From positions 4,278,001 to 4,342,000 of the forward strand of contig CM059625.1 of assembly GCA_030435675.1 (NCBI GenBank): DNA of 64,000 nucleotides, in the 5' to 3' direction. Shown in pieces: positions 1-12,217 of the stretch (position 1 is the first letter of the stretch; every line of letters begins with the position of its first letter). The translations under genes were made by a program, and so were the position numbers. Source of the DNA: Steinernema hermaphroditum (lineage: Eukaryota > Nematoda > Chromadorea > Rhabditida > Steinernematidae). The notes beneath the pieces are model-generated. The model was not told where the DNA came from and did not search any database. It was given only the letters and a program-made list of their open reading frames with translations.

Positions 1-264
1 TTATGAAGACCACACACACCGTGGGAAAGGCAAATTGCACGCACTCTGTAAAAGCACAGTGGGACACAGAGAGATGTGTCAAATCTTCCGCGCGTCATTT
101 TTCTGATGAACACATTTTTTGTTTGTGTTTGTTTTTCTCGACCGTATGTTTTAGTTGTAGTACATAAAATGAATTTAAAAAAATGGCAAACAGTTTTCAC
201 ATGACGCTTATGTTGTATCCCCCAAAGGGATCTTTTTTACAAATACACCCTCATATCATTTCAG

Positions 265-3013
265 ATCAAGTCGTCGGCTACTTCACAGGAAATATTACTG
301 GTTATATGTACCTGGCCTTGTCCGAAACTACCACAACCTACTTTTGGCACGTTTTCTGGACGGGCTCCCTGCTGTACGCTGCGAAATGCATCCTGGACGC
401 CATCGTCAACTTCAGCTCATGGCTCATGTACCTTGCGTTCCGCAGGAATCTCGTCACCGGCATGCACAAACGCTACTTCTCGAACAACTTCTATTACCGC
501 ATCAACGCCGTCGACAACTTCGGCATCGACAATCCGTGAGTTTGCGTTCGTGCAGTTCGAGTCAAAGCATACACTTCCCGTTCAGCGATCAGCGATTGAC
601 TCAGGACATCGAGAAAATGACAAATCTACTCGCCATCAGTATCCTTCCTCCCGCGCTCATCGGCCCCTTTGTAGTCGCATATTACACATACAAAACATAT
701 CAGACGTAAGGAACAATATTGCGCTGGGAACTGAAACATTATATTATGTTTCAGCGCCGGCGGTTTGGGCATTGGTATCATCTATGGATACTTCGTGCTC
801 GGAACGGTTGTCAACAAGCTGCTCATTGCGCCGCTGGCCAAGTGGGGCGCGCGAGTGGAGCATTACGAGGGTGACTTCCGTTATAAGCACGTGACAATCC
901 GTGATAACGCCGAGGCAGTGGCACTTTATCAGGCGGAAGAATTCGAGAAAGCCGAAAGCAACCGAATGTTCAAGACGCTGTTGTGGAAGCAACTTGGCTT
1001 CTACACTTGGAAGTTTCCGAATCGCTGTGAGTTCGTCTTTGAGCGGTCGCTATTTCAACGTTTGAACAGCTGAGTAATAGCTTTTGACATGATGGCATCT
1101 GACCAAACCAATCTCACATTCACACGAAAGCACATTGCTTGAGCATCCTGAGTTGCGTTTAACACATACTATCTGGTGTTAGTAAAGAGAACACCGGCAC
1201 TGCCAACTAAAGTGCACGCTGGACCAGTTTTTATCGAACACCAGATTCATAATACATGGTTTTGAAAAAAAAAACAACAAAGTTCTTGATGGGTGACGGT
1301 CAAATGTTGTAAAGCATTTCATTCGGGTATCATACAAACATCAGAATCTTTAAAAAATTAACACAGTGTACTTAACGTAAATCTCTATTCATCAGCATCT
1401 TATGTGACAAGCAAAAGCTGCATGGCAAAGAAGAACATCCATAGACCATATTAAGCAGGAAGTAGATCTGCATATTGAAACAAAAAACAACAAAGTTCTA
1501 GATGTGTCCCGATCAAAGGTTGTAGAGCATTCGATTCGGGTATAAAAATCTTTAAAAAATCAACATACAGTACTTAACGAAAATCTCTACTCATCAACAT
1601 CTTAGGTGGCAAGCATAAGCTACACCTTCATGGCCTAAATTCACATTCGTCTGTTTCAGTTTGGCAGCAGTTCTTTGACTATTACGGAGGCATGCTCAGC
1701 ACCACCATTCAATTCATCCCGATTTTTATGCTTCATTCGTATAAGGACAAAACTGGTGGAGAACTTAGCATGATAATCAGTCAGGTAAGCCGCCTACCTT
1801 CGTGCATTCACTTCAAAGTGGTCTAGAACGCCTTTGTCTACATTATGCTCGTCAACAGTTTTACTCAAATGACCGACGTGGCTATGTCGGTTGGCCAAAT
1901 GGCTGGCATCCTTCAACGGTAACTTTCGTCTCCCTCCCTTTCATAGCCGAACAACTCCTTTCAGTATCTCCGAACTGCTCAAGTACTATGAACACGATGC
2001 ACGGAGAGGATACGAGAATGGAAGCTATGAATGCGGTGGAGGGACGATTCCCGGCTACGTGTCACATAACCCCGACAGCGACGTTCTTTTCGAGCTACAG
2101 AACGTCACATATTCGTTGCCGAATGACCCTAACTATAAGATTCTTGATGGTAGCGTTCTTCACACAACCGTCAATAACATCATTTTTAGGTCTGAACCTG
2201 AAAGTTCGTAGAGGCGAAAACGTGATCATTACGGGTCCAAGTGGTGCTGGCAAGTCGTCACTTCTAAGGATCATCGCCAGACTTTGGAGCGTCGACAGCG
2301 GTTAGTTGTTCGGTGCAAGATGTGAACAAAAACTTATCTTTAGGAATTGTCCAGCACAACATCAGCAGCTGCTACGTGCTTCACCTGCCCCAGACGCCAT
2401 ACTTTCCAACGGGCGAGCTCACGCTCAAACAGCAGATTTGCTTTCCCGACATCGTCTGCCCCAACAACAGTGCACGAGGTGAAGATGACGAATCAAGTAA
2501 CTATTTATGCATTTTGTGCATGCCTCCCGTAGAATTAACAACATTAGACATCTGCTTGAATGTTGCATTATGTGGTCATAACACACCATATTTAGATTCA
2601 TCGCGTATTATTTCCATTCTGGCAAGCCTCAAATTAAGTTTCCTGATCGAGCGGTGCGGTGGACTGAACTCACCTATCGACTTCGAATGGTAAACATGAC
2701 CAGGCTTCTGCTGCAAACATAAGCGTTCAGGCAAGATATCTTGACACCCGGAGAACAGCAGAGATTATCGTTCGCGCGTGTACTCTACCACCAGCCCGTT
2801 CTGGCTATTCTCGACGAAGCGACAAGCTCCGTCAGTGTCGACATGGAGAAGACCATGTACGAGCTGCTCAAACAACACAACATCTCCTACATTTCTGCCG
2901 GACATCGACCAACGCTTATCGACTATCACTCGAAGGAGCTGCGGCTGAACGGAAAAACGGGTTGGAGCGTTGTGGATTTAGTTGCGCAAGCAACAAAAGA
3001 CCTCAAAATGTGA
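265..3013 (+). CDS. pmp-5: Subfamily D ABC half-transporter, 5' partial
   Basis: ATP-driven half-transporter of the ABCD4 type; the family acts in peroxisomal or lysosomal membranes (ABCD4 in cobalamin export). The gene enters the window already open. Ten phase-compatible exons: 265-535, 586-705, 755-1026, 1660-1784, 1827-1918, 1965-2149, 2190-2300, 2344-2478, 2596-2689, 2731-3013. The membrane part shows the ABCD hallmark [11 protein letters not shown] across the first junction and the EGDFRYKH segment. The nucleotide-binding domain has Walker [10 protein letters not shown] (near 2240), signature [14 protein letters not shown], Walker [10 protein letters not shown] and a switch-like AGHRP. 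The C-terminus ends soon after the domain, as in ABCD4. An AATAAA at 3088-3093 follows the stop. The first transmembrane segments lie outside the window. The symbol rests on closest remembered similarity to ABCD4/pmp-5 rather than to other pmp genes. Confidence 0.88.
1264..1637. repeat. Diverged direct repeat in ABC transporter intron
   Basis: Two copies of a roughly 140-160 bp unit lie in the 633-nt intron between exons 755-1026 and 1660-1784. Copy 1 is about 1264-1413 and copy 2 about 1475-1637. Both begin with an A-run followed by ACAACAAAGTTCT, share ATTCGGGTAT, AATCTTTAAAAAAT and GTACTTAACG in the same order, and end near ACAAGC/GCAAGC. Identity looks about 75-80 percent by eye, with small indels. 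The elongase relic sits between them. This may be a short duplicated non-autonomous element. Confidence 0.75.
1421..1476 (-). pseudogene. Fatty-acid elongase (ELO) exon relic
   Basis: These 56 bases match 4654-4709 of the downstream elongase gene at about 48 of 56 positions, in the same orientation. Read on the minus strand they give [21 protein letters not shown], aligning residue for residue with YGDLIPGQYGLWAFFFAM of the intact gene; the glutamine codon has become a stop. It is a broken fragment with no ORF around it and it sits in an intron of the ABC transporter gene, flanked by the direct repeat. Confidence 0.85.
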
Positions 3014-4149
3014 TGACTGTATATACACTTCAATCTGTGATATCAGAATGTACGGAATACAAAACAGAGAATATTTACCGAATTCTAAATAAATATATAT
3101 CGTCTTTTGGACAGGTTTACAATCATAGCATAGTGGATTGTGCACTATTATATAGAGTCCCTTTAAGTAGGTTCACAAGTATAGCATAGGTAGATGAGAA
3201 GAAGTGGAAACCTGATAGCTCGTGTAGTGCCCCAAACTCAACTTGCTCATGACCTGATCTATTTTTCTTAAATAAGTTCTCCTCTACAGTTAATATTTTA
3301 TATGGTAAACTATATACGGTGAAGATAACTCTTAGGGAGCCACACCCAAAACATTATAAGGCGAAATGAATATGCGGTGAACCCTAATGAGGGGGGAGAG
3401 AGCGGCGAAACGAATGACCGCTCGACTTGTATGGGGAATATCATAGACAGCGAGTGGACGACCGATTGCCACCGACACAAATGATCTCAGACATGAAGCA
3501 AGCATGAAACGCCATGAGTAGTGTTTACTGAGTCTAGTTTAGTTTGTGATAACAAGCGGAGATTAGACCGCAGTGGACATCATCTTTCATATTCGCTCTT
3601 GAAAGACGAAAAGTGCATGATCTTCGTGCATTCAAGTAACTCAAAATTCTGTCTTTAGCACTCATGATAGCTCACTGTTGTACAGCGGAAACAAATGGTC
3701 GCAGATCACACTCGAAGTCGTCTTCAAGAAGTCGTTCACTTTGAGATTATGCATTCATATTTTATTTGTCAGCTTTCGGAACGTCATCGTTTTTCTCAAT
3801 CGAAAGAAGTTTTCAACTATCATGCAACAAGCGAACGGCAACTAACTGATCAACGGTCCATCGTAAGCCAGCCGCTTAAATTGTTTACACTTCGATCTAA
3901 TACATCATCCATGCTGTGAATTACGACCGCTCCACATGGTGAGGTGATGAACGGAACACTAATGACCGATAACTGCAAAACTTTCTGTGCGTGCAATGGA
4001 ATTTGTTGTTTCTTATCGCTTGCGTTCGTCAGGCAACTACTTGACCTACTATTTAGATGTTTGTGCTATGTGGTTGTTGTGTTTTTGACTGATGTACATG
4101 GAAAGAACTACCAATTTTATTACATTTATAAAAAAAACTCCGGCCATCT
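3014..4149. other. Intergenic, convergent 3' ends
   Basis: Space between two convergent genes. It holds AATAAA for the plus-strand transporter at 3088-3093 and, on the minus strand, AATAAA for the elongase at 4116-4121 (read as TTTATT), about 28 nt after its stop. No convincing gene seen. Confidence 0.6.
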
Positions 4150-5049
4150 TTAAGCCTGCTTCTGCTTTTCGAACTTCTGGCCGCCGTTGTGCACATAAGC
4201 CCTGTAGAAAAAGTGACCAAAGAGGAACAGGTAACTGAACTCCATGGCGAGACCAATGAAATAGGTGGTTGGCTCGAAATCGCAAGCAGTGCCAGATAGG
4301 GAGAGCAGTCCGATGTGAATCATCTGGACTAACGTAAGAGCGAACTGCAGAATTTGGGAAGAGGTTATGCAGCGCGAGATGACGGCTGGAATTCGGTAGC
4401 CACACGAGGAGATACAGTAATAGCTGAAAAACGAGCAAAGCTGTCAAAGCTAACTCAGGAGTTCAACGAACCTATACATAATAGCATGGACGGTGTAGTT
4501 CATCCAGCACATCCACCCAGCGTAACCATTCTTGTTGGTGTAGGCGAGCATGGCGAAGTTCATGGTGACCATATGGTGATACCAGTGAAGGAAGATGAGT
4601 GGTTTCTTCCTCAGCACCAACAGGACAGTGTCGCCCACCTCGATCAACTTAGACATGGCAAAGAAGAACGCCCATAGGCCATATTGACCAGGAATCAGAT
4701 CTCCATATTTACAGTAGGAACCAGTAACTCCGTGCTTGGTGATGTCCACATACAGGGCCTTAGACATGTAGTAAGATCCGAGAATGCTGAAGGCAGCAAG
4801 GAAGGCGTTCCAGCCAACGAGAACGGGTTTCAGCTTAAATAAAGACTCTAATTTGCATGTTTATTACAGCTGACTTACCACATAGGGCTTCCTGTTCGCC
4901 ATGAAAGCTTTCAGTGTAAAGACGACCACAACATAGAGCACAGAGAAGAAGAAAGTTGGCAGAAGCATTGACTCGATGTACCGGTAGGCGATGCCATAGT
5001 TGAACGGAGAAGACCGGACGATATCGACGAAGCTGCTGGCGTTCTCCAT
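4150..5049 (-). CDS. elo: ELO-family very-long-chain fatty-acid elongase
   Basis: Membrane 3-ketoacyl-CoA synthase of the ELO/ELOVL family, catalysing the condensation step of fatty-acid elongation in the ER. Three exons (4879-5049, 4472-4833, 4150-4423) give 268 residues, close to the usual 270-290. The catalytic histidine box HWYHH is present, preceded by KLIEVGDTVLLVLRKK and followed by MNYTVHAIMYSYY, both family hallmarks. Several hydrophobic segments run along the protein, and the C-terminus is lysine-rich (KFEKQKQA), in keeping with an ER retrieval signal. The donor of intron 2 is the weaker GTTCGT. An acceptor-like ATTATTCAG 10 nt before the ATG suggests spliced-leader addition. Which C. 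elegans elo gene is the orthologue cannot be settled by eye. A decayed copy of part of exon 2 lies at 1421-1476. Confidence 0.92.
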
Positions 5050-6791
5050 TTCACAAAACCTGAATAATTTGTGGTTTTACTGGAACGCTTTTATTCTCGT
5101 CACAAATAGTGATAACACGGTAGGAGGGACGTCAAGTTGAGTTATCAGGGGCCATGAACTCGCCTGATGGTGTCATGATTAACAGTAGCCGTCTGTTCTG
5201 TTTAAAGAACAGAGTCATGCAGTGCTATATGGAGATCAAAAACATAGACGTGTCTATATGTTATCGCCGCTTTAACTATACGTGAGGCGAAGCAATCAGT
5301 CAGAGTTTTTAGCCTTTTTGAAGTGACCCCAAGAGAGCATGGTATAGGAACTATGAGGGATTGAACTCTCCTGACTATGAGGGATTGAACTCTCCTGATG
5401 AACAACTCTCCTCACTGCTGGTTTCTGAATGGGTAGCATTAAAAGGATGAAGACCGTGTACCGCTCCTTTTTAAGAATCTATGAGTTGATGCCAGGACAG
5501 ATATGCTAGCCGTCTCTTGCATGGTTAGCTGCATCGGTTAGTGTCACGAATGGCAAGGTATTGTGATGATGTTAGAAAGGCATCCGACCCACTTAACCTC
5601 AACCGCAATCGTATGAGGTGGTCAAAAAAGTGGTGCCGATTATTCTACGTATAGTATTATCGTCGTGCTAACTATAACGCGGGTGGGACGACTAACATTG
5701 ATAACATGATTAACTAGTGCACCCTGCATCAGTTAAGCCATACGAAGTGGAGAATATTGATTCAAAAACTCAAAAAACGCTTGGTATAGTGTCGTGAGTG
5801 TCGCCATAAGAACAACGAACCTTCACCACGCAAAACGAACAACTATGGCCTACGGATTCAGGATACCAATTTATCCCAGGGCTTCACAGTATTAGAACAG
5901 TCGATTAGGAAAGGAGATTATTTCTGATGGGTTGTAATGTACCTTGAGTTGTGAACTGAAACATTGCTTGCCCCGCTACACTGCTTACACATATAGTTAT
6001 TGAAAAAAAAAGAAGACCAGATGTATCTCTTGTGTACCTGTTTTGTGTCTTGCACGGCGTAATGCCTTTGTTAAAAGAGATAAAACTCAAAAACTCGGAA
6101 GAGTAGACCCTGAACCGAATAATGTCGAATGCACAAAATCAAGAAAGTAGCTATAGGTAGCAAACATCAACCAAGTGTATGCACACACTTGTCAACAATA
6201 GAAGACCAAAGACGCCTTTCGGGAAATCCCCAACCTCAACGACCTATGGAGTAAACACATGACGACCCAAAAACCTCTCCAATTCAAAATTTAGCTATAG
6301 CAAAGGGACTGGAAGGCGTGTAAAACTAAAAAGGGAATAACAGCCAACCTGTGTTTGCGCGCAGTGTGAACAGCGAACTTCTTTGGCCAACTGTAGCAAC
6401 CTCTCCCGCTACCAGTCGCTCCTCACATTTCCTCTGTTTGAGTAAGGTATACAAACATTGTTGGAACACCAGCTCAACTGAATTCGGCCAACACACTTGT
6501 GAATGAACAGCTACATCTGGGCAAGGCGCATCGATTATAGGAATGCAATGGATGACGACACCATCTTGCCCAGTGAATCCCCTTTCGCCGTGCCAAATTG
6601 TGCTGTTGGCGACGCGTTGTTTGTCGCGGCATCCGTCTTCACCATTTAATGCAAAGGTTAGTTGGGTCGGCTGGTCATCGCAGCCAACAGGAAGAGACGT
6701 CGCTGTCATAAGATTTGTTCCTTTGTTCAGCAATTCGACTCTGCGCGACGATGATAATCATTGCGAACGCACTCTTTCACTTTCACTTGCC
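5050..6791. other. Intergenic region between divergent genes
   Basis: Shared upstream region of the elongase (minus) and the secreted glycine-rich gene (plus). It holds a short tandem repeat at 5353-5400. A 135-codon minus-strand ORF at 6326-6733 is open but has no recognisable domain, signal peptide or splice context; it is not called as a gene. Confidence 0.5.
5353..5400. repeat. 23-bp tandem duplication
   Basis: The unit CTATGAGGGATTGAACTCTCCTGA occurs twice head to tail, with a further partial echo (AACTCTCCTC) just downstream. Recent small duplication in the elongase upstream region. Confidence 0.8.
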
Positions 6792-8160
6792 ATGTCACTG
6801 CTTTTCATTGTTCTGCTACTCAGCAGCAGTTTTGGATTTACTGGAGCAGGTTTGACTTTTAACGATTTGATCAAATTTTTGCCTTAGAACGTAAAATTCA
6901 TTATTACCTTTAAAGTGGACAGCTTTGCAGCAGCTAACATCAATCTGTCGTTCTTTTAGATGAAGTGGTTGACTTAATATGCAAACGAAACCCACAGAAG
7001 AGCTACTGCGCTAATCGAAACATCCGAAAAGCGCCAGAAAATCCATTTGCCGGGGTGCAAACGAATGCTGCAAAGACAGAGACGAGAACTGATGGCGAGT
7101 GGGAAACCCCTAAATCTTTTCGAAACAAATTCGAGCAAAGCGCCGAAGATGATGCCGAGCGAGAAGACCGTAGGCCTCAATCCATTCATGTTGAGTTGTC
7201 GGAAGAAGAAGATGAATCGGTCGAAGTGACCACTAGACGGCCATATCCAAGGCACTTTACCCGAGCTCCAATCCAGCAAAACATCCTGTATACTGTGCTT
7301 CCTAGCATTCAGCGGAAGACCTACAAGTACTGTCCACACAATCAGTACACATTCCAAACCACGTGTGCCCCAGGAAAGAAATTACGATATGACTTGCAGG
7401 TCAGTTTGTTTGCTTCGGGTGCTTCAGCTGTATCAAACGAATAGGTATTCTGCGAAGAATATGCGTCTTACTGTGGTGTACCAAACATCAACTTGTATCC
7501 CAGTCGTTACCGCAACCTGGAAGATGAAGGACGGCCGAAAGGTTATGGACAAAAGCAGAAGAATGGCAACTTGGGATTGGGACGAAGTTTTGCCCTCGGA
7601 TTAGGAGTCATCCCTGGTTTCGAAATTGTGGGCAGCCGCGGTACAGACATCGGTTCAATGCCAGGACTGGACATGGTAATTTCCATTCAGATGTCAAAGC
7701 AATTATCGCTATTATTATTGCAGATGGGAGGTCTGATGTTCAACGAAGGAACCGACGTGGGAATCCTCGGTCAACGCACCGGTCGAGGACCAGCACGATC
7801 ATTGGCAGCACTCAGTCACGGACTTCCATCGTTCGGACTTGACCCGAACACCAAAATGGCCGACGAAAAGGTGTCGGACGCCGCTCTCCGAGCCCTCGGT
7901 GTTCCCCCGGTGCCCGGACTCGGAAAGAGTAAGTTCAATGTCACGTCAATTTGCATAACTCCGCCAATCCAGTTCTGGGCGCGTTGAACAAGGGACAGAA
8001 GCCGAAGAAGGGTGGAATCAAGGGATACGAACCGGGCTTCGACGCTGTCAACAAGAAGGCGTTGATCGCCACTGGACGCACGGATACCGATTCGGTCAAC
8101 GTACCAGCGCTGGGCACTGTCGAGATCAACAAAGGAGTCGGAATGGGTATCGGAAAGTAG
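6792..8160 (+). CDS. Secreted glycine-rich protein, unknown function
   Basis: Five exons (6792-6849, 6960-7399, 7445-7675, 7724-7928, 7973-8160), all in phase, give 373 residues. The start ATG opens a clear signal peptide (MSLLFIVLLLSSSFGFTGA). Next comes a charged, low-complexity stretch with EDDAEREDRR and SEEEDESVEV, then a cysteine cluster (YKYCPHN, TTCAPGK, VFCEEYASYC) that probably forms disulfides. The rest is a long glycine-rich region with loosely repeated blocks such as LGLGVIPGFEIVGSRGTDIGSMPGLDM and GLMFNEGTDVGILGQRTG, ending GVGMGIGK. AATAAA follows near 8257. I do not recognise a family; a nematode extracellular-matrix or cuticle-associated protein is possible. The gene structure is well supported, the function is not. 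Confidence 0.85.
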
Positions 8161-8678
8161 AAAAACTAGTACAGTTAATTTATTGACTCTTTATCCATTA
8201 TCTCTTCCCGCCTATTATCTGCATTCTTTGTACTTTGAAAAGGTAAAACTGCCTCCAATAAATCATTATCAGCGACAGATTTTACGGTTCAAGTGGTATG
8301 TGTGGAATTCGGAAGGGATAAGACGATGAAAAGCGGGACACATGTTTAATATGCGTACGTATAATTATAAATACGCTCCACTTGGCACCGATGTCAACGA
8401 TCGGCTCCAGAGGAGTCCACTTATCAATCATCGTGTGCAATGGCAAAGGCCGAACCACTCCTTTCTACCTGAGAAAGTGGGCGGACTACGGATTGTCACC
8501 AATTGTCGAAGGTGAGTGTATTCGATACGAAGAAGTGACCGAAATCGACGAGCCAAGAACAAAAGACTGGATAATTGGGTCGATCGCCAGCGCTGCGCGA
8601 ACCTATTGAAATTACCCCAAAAATAAGACCCCTCCGTGCAGGCAAGTCGGTGGGGAGCTTTTCGTGTGTTGCGAAATC

Positions 8679-11600
8679 ATGCGACCGATCTATGCGATCG
8701 CGCTTCTTCTATTCGTTTCGTGCGGTGCGTTCGAAAACCAAGGTAAACTTTAGCACGTTTAGCCGTTCTACTTAAACTAATCAAATTAAAGAACTGAAGC
8801 CGTGCTTTGAACGCTATGATCATCAGAAGATCATCAACGCAGAGCCGTTCCATAGTGAGTGGCGCATGAAAAGCGAGGAGGACTGTCTTCCCTTCTGCGC
8901 ATTGACGTCTGTAAGCACGTTCCCTCGAATTCCTTTCTCAATTGCTGCTATTTTTAGTCAAGATGCCGGTCCATCGTTTACGATGTGCTGAATCATATTT
9001 GCCACTACTTCGGCGAAGACGATCCCGAGAATGCGGTGATCGCACGAAGAATGACTCTGTTCAGAGTGGCGAACAGACAATGCCTCCGTAAGTGCCTTTC
9101 TCCGAACTTGTGAGCTTTTGATCGCCGAAAACGCGGAATTAGCCTAGAACATGTAATTGGCAATTCACTTATGTGTTCAGCTGTTGAAGTGTGTAGTTTG
9201 ACTGTGGACAGGTTTTTAATGGAACATGGTCAAAGTACAAAAAGCGTCGCTTTTAACGTTCGATGTTCAAGATGTAAAGAATGGAATGAACAAGCACTTG
9301 AAAGGCACTTGTGACTTCTATGATTGTCACGTTTCAAGATCAAGGTCTCCATGATATGTAGGATTTTGATGGTCGTGTCCAGTAGTGTTGAAGACTAGAG
9401 TGGATTGATATTCAGGGATCAAGCAACCCGTTTTTCCATTTTCCCTTTTTCTTCTGATAACAACTTTGGTGGCAAATCATGTTGACTGAGTGAAAAGACA
9501 GGTTCAGCAAAGAACCTGATTAAAGCAGACCAGCAAGTCAATTGTTTATTAGCTTGTGGGGTTGTAAACACGGGAAGTGCTTTAGGACATTTCTACAAAA
9601 AGATACTAATCTACTGAAGCTGCAGCACCCCTGTTTCTCGATTCATTTCTTTTGCGCAAGCTCCAGTATTGCGTTGTGCACGCCTGAACCAAATTCCTTG
9701 CTCGCTAATCAGAAGACAATACATGAACAATTGAAGAAACACATGTGCTCTTAATTGTATCATAGCCGCCAAATCAAATTACTCATGTTGCAAGATATTT
9801 TGCACAAGGATTTTGGGCACAAAATACAGCGAACCTTATTCATGTTGTTATGTTGTAGTGGATGTCACAAAGAGCGATGAAGTGCAAGAAGGCGAGGAGT
9901 ACGACGACGACGTGGCCCAACAGTCTCTTAGCATTCAGTCTCCTCCGATCGAAAACGAAGCTAGCAAGGAACAGACGGCTTCGAAAGAACATGAAGCTAA
10001 CGAAATTCCTACTAACACCACCGAGCTGTTCACAGCTGCCACTGAAGAGACCGTAACTGAAGCTGCTTCCCCGGCTGCTCCAACCGAAGTCCCGCTCAGC
10101 GACGAGCACTACGACCAAATCGACGACCTCACGTCGGAGACCAGCACGAAGGCGACTGTCAAGGAAGTGCCTTCTGATGATTCCGATCTGATCGTTATGC
10201 CTGAGGACAGTCAGGTTGCCACATCTCCCATTCCTACCACGAAGCAATCGAAGTTGATCACTCTCCTCCAACCAAAGGAAGGCGAACAAAAGCGGAAGGA
10301 AGGCGAAACTTATATCCCGTACCCGGAAGACAAGTTCAAGCCGAAGCTGGTTCCTCTTCTAGCCAACAAGATCAACCAGCGCCCCAAGAACTTGAAGCTT
10401 GTCTCTCTCGAAGCCTCTTCAATCGGTGCCAGTACTGAAGAAAACACTCCAGCCTTCTTGCCTCCCATGAAGGTGTTCAAGGCCGATCGCATTGCCAAAG
10501 ACGAGAAGGAGAAGCCGGAGATCAGACGAAACCCGACCAGCTACAGCAAAGCCATCGTTCTCAAGAAGTCGGAATCGGCGGAGAACGGCGCCGAAGATGA
10601 ATATAAAAAGGTCATCGCACCAGCGTCAAATCGCGTTCCTTCCGCCAAGTCGTACTCGTTTGAAAGCGAAGATGAAACTCGTCCGAAACAGGCCGAAACT
10701 AGAGTTCCAATTGCGAAGTCGTACTCGGCGGAAAGCGTTCCCGCGTACATCCCTAAAGCGCGCGGCTTTCTCAAGTCGGTGAATGGGCACAAAAATCCCG
10801 ACCTGATTGATCTGGTTCAACAGCCGGCGAATGCAGAAGCCAACAAGGAAGCCGCCGCCAGCACTGCCAAACCGTTCTCCATTAAGATCTCCAATCACGC
10901 TGGCTCTGGCGAAACTAAACCTTCCGGATCGATCCCCGAGCCAGTAGAAAGCACCGCCACACTCTATGACGAATGTGCGGCGTCGGACAACCAAATTTGG
11001 ATCGGCGTCGAAAACTCGGTCATCCAGTCAAAGAACTCGAGGAACAGCATATCGGCAAATGACGTCGAGACATGCAAAAAATCATGCAGCGCCGCGAATA
11101 GAGTAAGATCGAATTGGGTGATTCATAGCTGGGCGACGATTTCAGCAAAAACAGATGTGCTCGTCTTTCACTTTCTACGAGACCGAGAAACTTTGTGTTC
11201 TCCATTCGGCCGCCGAGGGATTCAAGCTTCAGAAAGCCGCCGACGAAAAGTTCACCACGCGCTCGTATAAAAAGTTCTGCTATCCGGGTATGAGCGAAAG
11301 CGATAGCGGAGCGTCTTACGGCTAGCATTTTAGAAAAGTTGAGCGCCTTCAAGGAGTGCTCCGACTTCATTTCATTCCGCGACTACTCGCTCGAAATAGA
11401 AGCCAAAGAGCAGTTCGATGGAATGCCGACCGGGGTTGAAGGTCTTCAGGCGTGCATTGAGCTCTGTGTACACGCGCCCGACTTCAGATGCAAGGTACGA
11501 AAATAACACAAACATCAAGTGCTCGTCTCTACTTCCAAAAATCGATTCTTTTTCTTTTGAAACGACTGAGATCAACAAGTTTCCTGTCCTTCGACTCGTT

Positions 11601-12217
11601 TTATATCTGATATCAGTCATAGGCAACCGGACAAACATACGTAGGAACAACAGCTAGTGTTAGTCTAGAAACCGAACCCCTCCAATCAAATCGTTTTTGT
11701 GTTGGGAACAATCAACTTTGTCGACCTCGTAGATCATATTTTGGATTTAACATCAAATCACCGCACGTTTTTTGCCGCCTTATTCGGCACAACTAGAACG
11801 AACCCAGTTGCCGATCGAGTTATTTAACGATATCATTAAAACAATCCTCTGTTCTCGAAGTAAGTGTTAATAAAAAATCTATTAACTTCGTGCTCCATAT
11901 TCGATTCCTATGTGTCCTCATTTCAGAGTGCCGCCTTCAATATGGATAAGGGTCAGTGCTTTGTCTACGACGAGAACAGCTTCACAAAGCCCACCGACTG
12001 GAGAGAACATCTTACCAACAACTTGCTCTACTTTGAAAATGGCTGCGACATGTGGTTCACGGAGAAACTTCCTGCCGAAGCGTCCATCAAACGAGTGTCC
12101 GGCACAGCGAAAGCGTCATCGAAGAGTGGACAGCCGAAAAAACCGTCATACATGCTCTTCGACAATGGTCAAGCGAAACATCTTCAATTTAATCCGCTTG
12201 GAAGACCGGTGGCCTAA
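8679..12217 (+). CDS. Secreted protein with three PAN/apple domains
   Basis: Seven exons (8679-8742, 8792-8910, 8958-9087, 9859-11102, 11146-11287, 11334-11494, 11927-12217) give 716 residues. A signal peptide (MRPIYAIALLLFVSCGAF) is followed by a PAN domain (about residues 22-105: PCFERYDH, EDCLPFCAL, CRSIVYD, CHYFGED). Then comes a roughly 390-residue disordered linker from the large exon, rich in Glu, Ser, Lys and Pro. Two more PAN domains follow: YDECAAS..ETCKKSC..MCSSFTFY..KFCYP and KECSDFI..ACIELC..FRCKSAAFN..CFVYDEN. PAN domains are disulfide modules that bind proteins or glycans, common in nematode extracellular and cuticle proteins. The linker contains two near-copies of a VPxAKSYSxES motif (10636-10735). 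A CGTGCAG acceptor 5' of the ATG may be a spliced-leader site. Intron 3 is 771 nt. Binding partner unknown. Confidence 0.9.

Noticed and set aside
183..264. In-frame ATG upstream of the first ABC transporter exon (MANSFHMTLM...)
   Set aside because: The acceptor CATTTCAG ends at 264 and the conserved sequence starts right after it; the upstream residues look intronic.
5353..5400. Tandem repeat as part of a CRISPR-like or satellite array
   Set aside because: Only two complete units with no spacer; a simple local duplication.
6326..6733. 135-codon minus-strand ORF upstream of the glycine-rich gene
   Set aside because: No signal peptide, domain, conserved motif or splice context, and it overlaps an equally open plus-strand frame; such length is expected by chance in 64 kb.
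9813..9858. ATG at 9813 as start of a separate acidic protein
   Set aside because: The acceptor TTGTAG ends at 9858 and the frame joins in phase with the PAN exon 8958-9087, so the region upstream is intron.
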